A DNA stretch of 64,000 nucleotides, taken from positions 1,674,001 to 1,738,000 of the forward strand of contig NZ_CP065373.1 in NCBI RefSeq assembly GCF_015710575.1, written 5' to 3'. Position numbers and translations under genes: made by a program. Shown piece by piece: positions 10,201 through 17,369 of this stretch (the stretch's first letter is position 1; each line of letters opens with the position of its first letter). The notes below the pieces were generated by a model. It ran no database searches and was not told the DNA's origin. It was given only the letters and a program-made list of their open reading frames with translations. This stretch comes from Mycolicibacterium mengxianglii. Its GTDB lineage: Bacteria > Actinomycetota > Actinomycetes > Mycobacteriales > Mycobacteriaceae.

Positions 10201-13200
10201 ACTGCTCGACGCGCAGCATCTGCTGGCCTGCACTGTCTGCCAGACTCCCGTCCCTGGAAGCACCACCACCGTCGACGAACTCGACGGCGCGCCCTGCATC
10301 CTGATCCGCTGCCCAGGCTGGCTGCACCGAACTTCCAAGGCCGACAACTTCTACCGGCGGCTTTACGCTTCGACCGAGATGAAGCGTGTCGTGGCGCGCG
10401 AGCACACGAGCTTGCTGCCGACCAAGACCCGGCTCGACTACGAGACCGCCTTCAAACGCGGCGGCACCGACCCGCAAGCGCCCAACGTGCTCGTCGCGAC
10501 ACCCACGCTGGAGATGGGCATCGACATCGGCGATCTGTCCACCGTGATGCTCGGGTCACTGCCCCGATCGGTGTCCTCGTACCTGCAGCGCGTTGGCCGC
10601 GCAGGCCGGCTAACCGGAAACTCACTGATCCTGGCCTACGTCCGGGGCCGCGGTGAACACCTGCCGAAGTTGTTCGAACCGCTGTCGGTAATCCAGGGCG
10701 ACGTGCGCCCGCCCGCGACGTTCCTCAGCGCCGAGGAGATCCTGCAACGTCAGTACGTCGCCCACATCGTCGACCAGTTCGCCCGCGATCCCAAGCTTGA
10801 TCCGCCAACCGACGCGCGCTCGGTACTCGGCGATGACGGCGAGAACGGCTGGTTGGCGCACCTGCTGGAGACCGCCGCGACCGACAGTGTCGAGCTACTC
10901 GACCGATTCCTGGGCCAGTTCGGCGATCATCTCAGCCCGGATTCGGTTGCAGGCCTGCGGGCCTGGGCCAGCACGCCGCCTGACGGTGGGCCCAGCGGGC
11001 TCACTCAACGGCTAATGGCCGCGGGCCACCAGTGGCGACTGGACCTCGATGAACTCACGACACGGCGGGCCGCCGTCGACGCCGACCTACCCGATTTTGA
11101 ACGCCGGGCCTCGTCGCCGGCCGCCACCGACGACGACCGGCGCGCCTACAAGATCGCCAGGGGCTCGCTCAAACTGCTGAATGCGCAGATCAACTCGCTG
11201 ACCCGGGACTACTGGATCTCGGTGCTGGAGCGCTACGGCGTACTGCCCAACTACACGTTGCTGGATGACGCGGTGACCCTCGATGTCGGCGTCACCTGGA
11301 TCGACCCGGACAGTAACGAGTTCATGGGCGACGAACTCAGCTACCAGCGGGGCTCTCGGGTCGCGCTCACTGAACTTGCCCCGGGGGCCACGTTCTACGC
11401 CCAAGGCCTGGCCGTCAGAATCGACGCCGTCGACCTGGGTACCGGGGAGTCCAACATTCATGCCTGGCAAGTCTGCCCGCAGTGCGGCTGGGCCAGGACC
11501 GGACCGTCCGGCGCGGCGGCGGAACCGGCGGCGAGTTGCCCTCGCTGCCACAGCACCGCCATCGCCGACGTCAGCCAGCATTTGCCTGTGGTCGAGATGA
11601 CCCGGGTGTCGGCGGAAGTCCGTCGCGACGAGGCCACCATCAACGACATCCGCGACAACCGCAAACAGGAACCCTTCACCGTGGTCACCGCCGCCGACGT
11701 CGACCCCACCCAGGTGGGCCGCACCTGGTTCAGGGCCAGCTCGGCATTCGGCGCGGAATACCTGCGGCGCCTGGACATTCGGTGGATCAACCTGGGTCGG
11801 CGAACCTCGAAGGGCAAGAAACGGCTGATCGCCGGGCAGGAGTCGGCCAGCGGCCTGTTCCGCGTGTGCTCGGCATGCGGCCAGCTCGACGGCGCGGCCG
11901 GACGCAACAACCGCTACGAACACCGCACCTGGTGTCGGCTGCGCGATTCAGCCACCGAGGACATCCGCGACATCGCCCTGGCCCGCCGGCTGCGCACCCA
12001 GGGCGTCCTGTTGCACCTGCCGCCGCAGATGGAGTACGACAACTTCGCCCACCCCAGCCTCGCCGCCGCAATCTTGCTGGGCCTGCGCCAGGTCATCGGT
12101 GGGTCGCCCGAGCACCTCGACGTCGCCACCATCAGCGACGCACTGTGGGCACCGGACCGTCGAGCACTGCTCATTCACGACACTGTCCCGGGCGGCACCG
12201 GCTACCTCGCCGAGTTCTCCGACCACACCAAAGTGTTCGCCGTGCTCGCCGCCGCCCGCCAGATCGTGCGCGAATGCCCCTGCCGCGACGAGGATCGACT
12301 GGCTTGCCACCGCTGTCTGCTGCCGTTCGCGGCACCTTACGACATGGACAAGGTATCCAGGCTGACTTCGCTGAATCTGCTGGACGACATCCTGGACATC
12401 GGATCGCACGCCACCCCCGATCTCGAGGACTGGACTGCCGACGTCACCGAGAAGGCGCCGCCGCCCACCTTGGTCAGCGACGAGTCGTTCCTCGAACGCG
12501 ACTTCTACGCATCGTTCATCGCCCGGCTTAAATTGATGGGCGCGGCTGTCGTCGAGAAGCCTGGCACGTACGGGCCGTCGGCGACCATCACGCTGCAGGG
12601 CAGCACGCCACGCAAGTGGTCACTGCGGCCGCAGGTTTCGCTCGATTTCGTCAAACCTGACTTTGTGCTGCAGACCGCTGATCCCGACATCCCCCGTATC
12701 GCGATCTTCGGAGACGGGCGTGCTTTCCACGCTGGGACCGGCGACCGCAACCGTGTCGCCGACGACGCCGACAAACGGGCCGCACTGCGCAAGGCCGGCT
12801 ACCTCGTGTGGTCGTTCGGCCACGACGATCTGCAACGCTTCAAAGCTGGCGACGCCGCGGAGCCTGCGTGGTTCGACCAGAAGGCCGCCAGCGTCGTCAC
12901 CAGCAGGTTCCACGTCCAGCCTGCTCTGGTCCGCCTTCAGGCCAAGGATCCGGTATCGCAACTGCTGGAGTTCCTCATCGATCCGGACATCGAGGCGTGG
13001 AAGCACTTCAGCACGTGGATGCCGTATCTGTTCGTGCGTGGCGACAACCGCGTGCACGCGCAATCCGACGACGTCGCCGTCGCGGCGGTCGCCGCACTCG
13101 ACGGTGCGGCGTCGTTTGCGATTGCCGGAACCGACATGTGCTGGATGTACTTAGCCGGCGGCGTCACCATCACCGCAGGAGTGCGGACGACCTCCGACCC

Positions 13201-13654
13201 GCCGAGGGCCGTGCTCGCCGTTGATGACCGCGACGACCGAATCGAGCACCTGAGCGGCGCCGCGTGGAAGGAGTGGGTACGGCTGTCCAACTGGCTGGGC
13301 GTCAGCGATCCCGGCCGAGTCACCACCCGCACCCTCCTCGACGCCGCTCCGATCCTCGCTCCCGACGGCGCGCAGGACGTCGTCCTCCCTGCCGAATGGC
13401 AGACGCTGCTCGACGAGTCCGTGTCGGAATCCGAACGCACCTTGATCCGGATTCTCGCCGAACAGGGCGTCGCCGCACCGGTGTTGGGACTTGAGACCGC
13501 CGACGGGGAGATCATCGACATGGCGTGGGCCGATGCCCGCATTGCTGTGGTTCTCGACGACGGTGGGGAAGCGGGCATGCTGGACGGCTGGACTCTGTGT
13601 CCGCCAGACGCTGCTCGGATCATCGAAGTTTTGACATCGAATGGAGTGGTGTAG
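7259..13654 (+). CDS. Giant DEAD/DEAH helicase with DUF1998 and a possible PD-(D/E)xK-like C-terminus
   Basis: A 2131-aa SF2 helicase. Walker A (TGTGSGKTEA) is near residue 105, the DEAH-like box DEFHTYD near 236, and the motif V-VI stretch ending YLQRVGRAGR near 1081-1118. Cys-rich zinc knuckles (CRHCG near 537, CPACG near 641, CPQCG and CPRC near 1405-1430) punctuate it. The DUF1998 signature VPGGTGYLAEF with CPC and CHRC lies near 1645-1690. Residues about 1795-1860 (KPDFVL, then IFGDGRAFH, then KRAALRKAGYLVWSF) resemble a Vsr/DUF559-like PD-(D/E)xK fold. Helicases of this class define Druantia (DruE) and occur in DISARM (DrmA/DrmB) and Dpd systems; I cannot assign one. Residues 375-410 are a tandem repeat. 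The stop abuts the next start directly. Confidence 0.85.
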   Translation: MGTLLPTLQAERLREGLTDYLATTFALTDPDAQSALTDFVGDPDTGMFKGPYVRLRLPFAPAGDDWAEHLDWWPQDFNPYGHQARAFAQLSTKQGQRPQATLVTTGTGSGKTEAFLYPILDHVLRARKSGVTGMKALILYPMNALANDQAERLAKLIAGDPALAAVSAGLYTGEQSSGGRTRVSADGLITDRALMHDAPPDILLTNYKMLDHMLLHPGRADMWRLSAESLQYLVLDEFHTYDGAQGTDVAMLLRRLGLTLKSHWTATSRVTDEDRNRPLGRITPVATSATLGSRTAPSAMLDFAHTVFGEAFNADAVIEETRLTPDQWRSTRLGSRDDDWRPVEPGLPDALERITTAARSATDNQAIATAVFAELFEKPTQSDLFGKPSQSELFETATQSDLFEKPTPSGASAVGSDLTIDDMLDQLKRHRFIQAVLENSVDAVSLADLANRVFPAVAVDRDAGRTHFTRVRFLEFVFALLSHVRAEAGRAALGVDVHLWIRELSRVDRAVRAATEYRWSDDGALADDNELYLPAVYCRHCGRSGWGARLAPTGTALDVTDEAIRADHAAGASRFRALISAPAEAQVPGGREGLRWFHLDHRELLDTTPDPESADVVDGRLLPVLTLIGPDADEQSNEDVCPACGATDGIRFLGSAVATQLSVTLSNLFGDKGLDAAEKKALMFTDSVQDAAHRAGFVQARSHSLTLRTALRGALGMGELDLDELGQAVISRAGADPMLRYQLLPPDIVDRDEFVAFWQADVHPNSRRAAENKAKRRLRFDVDLEFGLQSRTGRTLELTGSVAAEVYLGAPQKARILGRRALERADPVQLPLTGVSDEALARWVRGTVERVRTRGGIHHDWLRPYVEKNANRYHVWGGRPRGQGMPAFPKGRPAPAFPALKSGTGSLPEGFDAITAPSSWYARWTSRCLDVSPHDGTFLAKALFAELSDQMLLSTLTTETGSTVYGLAPATVQVSAPTVEALLDAQHLLACTVCQTPVPGSTTTVDELDGAPCILIRCPGWLHRTSKADNFYRRLYASTEMKRVVAREHTSLLPTKTRLDYETAFKRGGTDPQAPNVLVATPTLEMGIDIGDLSTVMLGSLPRSVSSYLQRVGRAGRLTGNSLILAYVRGRGEHLPKLFEPLSVIQGDVRPPATFLSAEEILQRQYVAHIVDQFARDPKLDPPTDARSVLGDDGENGWLAHLLETAATDSVELLDRFLGQFGDHLSPDSVAGLRAWASTPPDGGPSGLTQRLMAAGHQWRLDLDELTTRRAAVDADLPDFERRASSPAATDDDRRAYKIARGSLKLLNAQINSLTRDYWISVLERYGVLPNYTLLDDAVTLDVGVTWIDPDSNEFMGDELSYQRGSRVALTELAPGATFYAQGLAVRIDAVDLGTGESNIHAWQVCPQCGWARTGPSGAAAEPAASCPRCHSTAIADVSQHLPVVEMTRVSAEVRRDEATINDIRDNRKQEPFTVVTAADVDPTQVGRTWFRASSAFGAEYLRRLDIRWINLGRRTSKGKKRLIAGQESASGLFRVCSACGQLDGAAGRNNRYEHRTWCRLRDSATEDIRDIALARRLRTQGVLLHLPPQMEYDNFAHPSLAAAILLGLRQVIGGSPEHLDVATISDALWAPDRRALLIHDTVPGGTGYLAEFSDHTKVFAVLAAARQIVRECPCRDEDRLACHRCLLPFAAPYDMDKVSRLTSLNLLDDILDIGSHATPDLEDWTADVTEKAPPPTLVSDESFLERDFYASFIARLKLMGAAVVEKPGTYGPSATITLQGSTPRKWSLRPQVSLDFVKPDFVLQTADPDIPRIAIFGDGRAFHAGTGDRNRVADDADKRAALRKAGYLVWSFGHDDLQRFKAGDAAEPAWFDQKAASVVTSRFHVQPALVRLQAKDPVSQLLEFLIDPDIEAWKHFSTWMPYLFVRGDNRVHAQSDDVAVAAVAALDGAASFAIAGTDMCWMYLAGGVTITAGVRTTSDPPRAVLAVDDRDDRIEHLSGAAWKEWVRLSNWLGVSDPGRVTTRTLLDAAPILAPDGAQDVVLPAEWQTLLDESVSESERTLIRILAEQGVAAPVLGLETADGEIIDMAWADARIAVVLDDGGEAGMLDGWTLCPPDAARIIEVLTSNGVV
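8381..8488 (+). repeat. In-frame 27-bp tandem repeat, four units
   Basis: Four consecutive 9-residue units lie inside the giant helicase: LFEKPTQSD, LFGKPSQSE, LFETATQSD and LFEKPTPSG. The period is exactly 27 bp, so copy-number change keeps the frame. The segment sits in a linker between the first RecA lobe and the downstream helical region. It reads as a Ser/Thr/Pro-rich flexible spacer or a short-peptide docking array. Confidence 0.85.
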
Positions 13655-15883
13655 GTGGCGAACTTGGTCATTGCCTCGAACAGCAAGGCGATGTCGAAGC
13701 TGGACGGCTCGGTCAAGAACAAGGTGTACGACTTCTTCGAGAAGCTCAACGCCGACGACACCGCACCCGGGCTGCACATCGAACCGCTGAACGCGGCGAT
13801 CGATCCGCGGGTGCGCACTGGACGCGTAGACCTGCACTACCGGGCCATCCTCTTTCGTGTCGACGACAAGTCGAGCGGCACGACCTACATCTATATGGGC
13901 ACCTGGCCGCACGACGAAGCCAACAAACTCGCCGAGCGAGCCACCCTGCGCGTCAACCCGATCAACGGCACCCTCGAGGGGCTCATCGGGGACCTCCCGG
14001 AGGCCAAAGCGCCGGTGGTGGAGTCGAAACCTGCTCAGGATTCGGTTGTTCCGTACCTCGTGAGTGTGGACTACACGCTCGCCGATCTCACCGAAGGACT
14101 GGGCATCGACCCGGTACTCGCCGCGGCAGCGATGGCGGCGCAGGATGAGTCGGCGCTGCTCGAAGCGGCCGCCGGCGGGCTGGATTGGGAGGGCAGTGCT
14201 CTTTTAGACCTGGCCACTGGAATCGCCATCGAGACCATCCGCGACAAGCACGGCTTCACCGAAGCTCCCGTCGACACCTCAATCGACGAGGATCGCCAGA
14301 TCATCGAGGCGCTCGACCGTCCCGCGTCGAAAATGCAGTTCGCGTTCATCGAAGACGACGAGGAACTACGCCGCGTCATCGAAGGTGGTGACTTCGCGGC
14401 TTGGCGAACCTTCCTGCACCCCGAACAACGTAAGTACGTCGAGGCCGACCCTAGCGGCGCGTTTCGACTCTCCGGCGGCGCCGGCACCGGCAAGACCGTC
14501 GTCGCCATTCACCGAGCGCGTCGCCTCGCGCGGGACAATCCCGACGCCCGGATCATCCTGACTACCTTCAATGCCACCTTGGCCCAAGGCCTCAAGGCCG
14601 ACCTTGTAGCGCTGGACCCCGGACTGCCCATCGCCGAAAAGCCGGGCGACCGCGGCGTATATGTCGGCGGTATCGACGCGCTGGGCAGAGACGTACTGCA
14701 TCGGTCTCGCCAAAATCTGTCTTCGGCTTCGCAGCGCATCTTCGGACGTGTCGTCGAATTCGGTTCGAAACGAACGGTTTCCGATGTGGTGTGGCGTGAG
14801 GTCGCCCAGGCCGTCGACTCAGGCCTCGACGCCAAGCTCGCCACGGCCGCGTTCCTGGAGAGTGAGTACGTCGCAGTGGTACTCGCGAACCGCATCACCA
14901 CGCTGGAGCAGTACGCCAAGGTCGCCAGGCCCGGTCGCGGTACGCGGCTGAGTCGGCCGCAGCGCATTGGGGTGTGGAAGCTGGTCGATGGGTTTCGCCG
15001 GCAGAGCCAGATGGATGAGACCATCAGCTTTCCCGAAGTGCTGGCGGTCGCCGCCGAAGCGCTCGCGATTCGGGCTGAAGGCGACGGGACCCACCTCGCC
15101 GACCACGTCCTCGTCGACGAGGCGCAGGATCTACACGCCACCCACTGGGCTTTGTTGCGCGCATTGGTGGCTGAGGGTCCGAACGACCTGTTCATCGCGG
15201 AGGATTCGCACCAAAGGATCTACGGCAGCCCGATCGTCTTGAGCCGGTTCGGAATTAAGATCGTCGGCCGATCCCGGCGGTTGACGCTGAACTACCGAAC
15301 GACGGCGCAGAATCTGCACTTTGCGGTGAGTGTGCTGTCCGGGGCGGAGTACCGCGACCTCGAACAGGGCGAAGAGGAAACCACCGATTACCGGTCTGCC
15401 CGCAATGGACCTCAGCCTGAACTGATCCCGTGCGCCGACCAGATCGCCGAGCTTGAGGTGGTCGCCGAGAAGCTCAAGTCCTGGCTCAAGGAGGACGACG
15501 TCGAGCCGGAGAGCATGGCCGTACTCACCCGCAGCCAGGACGAGCGAGACCGTTTCGTGCGCGGACTTGGCGAGCGTGGCGTGACCGTCCGTGCGGTCGA
15601 CAAGAGCGCCTCAACGCCAGGACAGCCGGTGGTGATGACCATGCACCGTGCCAAGGGGATGGAATTTTCCCGGGTCATCCTCTCGGGGGCCGACGACAAG
15701 CATGTCCCGTCCCCGGTGACGCTGCGCGCCGTGCCCGAGGAGGAACGTGCCGAGGCGTTACTGCGGGAGCGTTCATTGCTTTACGTCGCTAGCAGCCGAG
15801 CGCGGGACGCGTTAGTGGTGACGTGGAGTGGCCGACGGTCAAAGCTGCTGGGCGCGGCGGCTGACGACGCTATAGAGGTCTAG
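13655..15883 (+). CDS. RelE/ParE-like domain fused to UvrD/Rep superfamily 1 helicase
   Basis: A 742-aa protein. Residues 1 to about 110 look like a RelE/ParE toxin fold: a short helical start, LHIEPLN, RVRTGRVDLHYRAI, and an aromatic C-terminal strand with GTWPHDEA. The remainder is an SF1 helicase with Walker A GGAGTGKT near 274, Walker B VDEAQD near 487, motif III/IV LNYRTT, motif V MHRAKGMEF near 662 and motif VI YVASSRARDAL. The same fusion is common in actinobacterial helicases of unknown role. Whether the RelE part still cleaves RNA is unknown. GTG at 13655 follows the previous stop with no gap, so translation is probably coupled. It is the last gene of the operon. Confidence 0.85.
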   Translation: MANLVIASNSKAMSKLDGSVKNKVYDFFEKLNADDTAPGLHIEPLNAAIDPRVRTGRVDLHYRAILFRVDDKSSGTTYIYMGTWPHDEANKLAERATLRVNPINGTLEGLIGDLPEAKAPVVESKPAQDSVVPYLVSVDYTLADLTEGLGIDPVLAAAAMAAQDESALLEAAAGGLDWEGSALLDLATGIAIETIRDKHGFTEAPVDTSIDEDRQIIEALDRPASKMQFAFIEDDEELRRVIEGGDFAAWRTFLHPEQRKYVEADPSGAFRLSGGAGTGKTVVAIHRARRLARDNPDARIILTTFNATLAQGLKADLVALDPGLPIAEKPGDRGVYVGGIDALGRDVLHRSRQNLSSASQRIFGRVVEFGSKRTVSDVVWREVAQAVDSGLDAKLATAAFLESEYVAVVLANRITTLEQYAKVARPGRGTRLSRPQRIGVWKLVDGFRRQSQMDETISFPEVLAVAAEALAIRAEGDGTHLADHVLVDEAQDLHATHWALLRALVAEGPNDLFIAEDSHQRIYGSPIVLSRFGIKIVGRSRRLTLNYRTTAQNLHFAVSVLSGAEYRDLEQGEEETTDYRSARNGPQPELIPCADQIAELEVVAEKLKSWLKEDDVEPESMAVLTRSQDERDRFVRGLGERGVTVRAVDKSASTPGQPVVMTMHRAKGMEFSRVILSGADDKHVPSPVTLRAVPEEERAEALLRERSLLYVASSRARDALVVTWSGRRSKLLGAAADDAIEV

Positions 15884-15933
15884 ATGGAAACGTGGTCGCG
15901 GCGGCCAAATGGTCACGCCGAACGACGGCAACG

Positions 15934-17247
15934 TCAGGCAGCGACTGCAGGGAACACGACAAGGGATCCGTCTGCGCTTCGTTCGATCTCGATCGCGACG
16001 TCGGCGTGATGAAGTTGAGAACCAACTCCGTCTCCGAGTGCGCGCAGTCGATAGGCGGCCTTCAAGAGGTCGTCGACCTCGCCCTGCGAAAACATGATGC
16101 TGCGAAAGCCGCCGTAGCGTTTCAATTCGAGGGTGGAGAGTCGTAGTAGCACAGACGCGATTCCGGATTCCAACTCGTCGACCCGTCGTTCGTCGTCCTG
16201 CAACGTGCGGATGAAGGTCTTGAACGGGTGGTTCGCGCCTTCATTTTGTGCATGCTCGACGGCCTGCAACACGAGCACGCGGCGCTTGAGAGCGACGGCG
16301 AGTTTCGCGAGCTCTAGGTGGGCGCGGAATATGCCACCTTCTTCGTTGATGCCTGGGAAGGCCTTCGTCAATGCGCCGACTTCGACCGGGCCGTCAGGGA
16401 GCTTTGCAAGCGCAGCTTCCCACTTTGCGAGTCGGCGGCGAGTGCGTTCAATTGACGTACTGATCGCATAAGCAGACGAGTCGAGTCCGAGCGACAGACC
16501 TACCCGCCCTTGGTCGAGAAGGATGGACGTTGCCTTATCAATCGCATCCCGGCAGCCGTCCAGCTCACTGCGTTCCTTTTCCAGGTTGTCTTCATGCAAT
16601 TGCTCGAGGAGGTCGGTGATCCGCGCGATAGCCTGTTGGCGCTGGTGATCGGCGTAGGCGCTGACACCGACCGCTACCGCCATCAGGACGAGCGGTGCGG
16701 CGACCGTCAACGCCCCCGCGCTCGCCGCTGCCACACCCGCAGTTGTGGCAGAACCAGTTGCCGCACCCGCGACAGCTGCTTTGCCGGCAACTGGAACGAA
16801 AGTCGCCTGAGCTGCGATTCCGCTTGAGTTGACGAGCGCGCTGTGAACACCGCCCGACGCTGCCTTGGACGCCATAGGTTGTACTAGACCCTTGCCAACC
16901 TGGGCGGCGACCTTGGCCGGGACCACCATGCGGTAGAGCACGTCACCGGTTGTGGCAACGCTTGCGGCAGCTGGACCTGACTTCGCTGTCTGCGAAACAA
17001 GCTGCGACAGTTGCTGTGCGAGCGGACTCGCTGCATGGAGCGGAATACCGCCGCTCCGGCTGGGCTTCGATGTAAGTGGGTGCGCTTCTAACGTGGCGAT
17101 GGGGGAGTTTGCGAGGGTTGCCAGGACTGTCCTCAGCTCGGCGAGGCGGGCGGGCGTCATACCGCCGTCACCTAGGACATCAGGGACACTTACCTCTTCG
17201 GTAGCAAGTGTCCACACCGGCACTGGTGTGGTGCCTCCGTCGGTCAT
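15934..17247 (-). CDS. Gly/Ala-rich, probably membrane-inserting protein of unknown family
   Basis: This 437-aa protein has no family I recognise. The first 90 residues are soluble. About residues 100-200 form a long Ala/Gly/Val-rich stretch that ends in a clear hydrophobic segment, APLVLMAVAVGVSAYADHQ. It is followed by Glu/Arg-rich helices with coiled-coil character to the end. A hydrophobic hairpin attached to helices is also seen in pore-forming or membrane-anchored effectors, which is only a suggestion here. The start at 17247 is chosen because GGGAGGAG lies 7 nt before the ATG; an upstream in-frame ATG at 17349 lacks this. It converges on the helicase operon and diverges from the PLD-helicase gene. 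Confidence 0.7.
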   Translation of the reverse strand: MTDGGTTPVPVWTLATEEVSVPDVLGDGGMTPARLAELRTVLATLANSPIATLEAHPLTSKPSRSGGIPLHAASPLAQQLSQLVSQTAKSGPAAASVATTGDVLYRMVVPAKVAAQVGKGLVQPMASKAASGGVHSALVNSSGIAAQATFVPVAGKAAVAGAATGSATTAGVAAASAGALTVAAPLVLMAVAVGVSAYADHQRQQAIARITDLLEQLHEDNLEKERSELDGCRDAIDKATSILLDQGRVGLSLGLDSSAYAISTSIERTRRRLAKWEAALAKLPDGPVEVGALTKAFPGINEEGGIFRAHLELAKLAVALKRRVLVLQAVEHAQNEGANHPFKTFIRTLQDDERRVDELESGIASVLLRLSTLELKRYGGFRSIMFSQGEVDDLLKAAYRLRALGDGVGSQLHHADVAIEIERSADGSLVVFPAVAA

Positions 17248-17369
17248 GTCTTGTCTCCTCCCCAATTGACGCCCAACGATAAGCGACGGCATCGACATCG
17301 GTGGCAACGTTTGTCGGCTTCTTCTCTTCGTTGCCCAGACTGTCATCACTATCCGTTACCGTCCACCGG

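Noticed and set aside
11087..11923. 278-codon minus frame
   Set aside because: Antisense shadow within the giant helicase gene.
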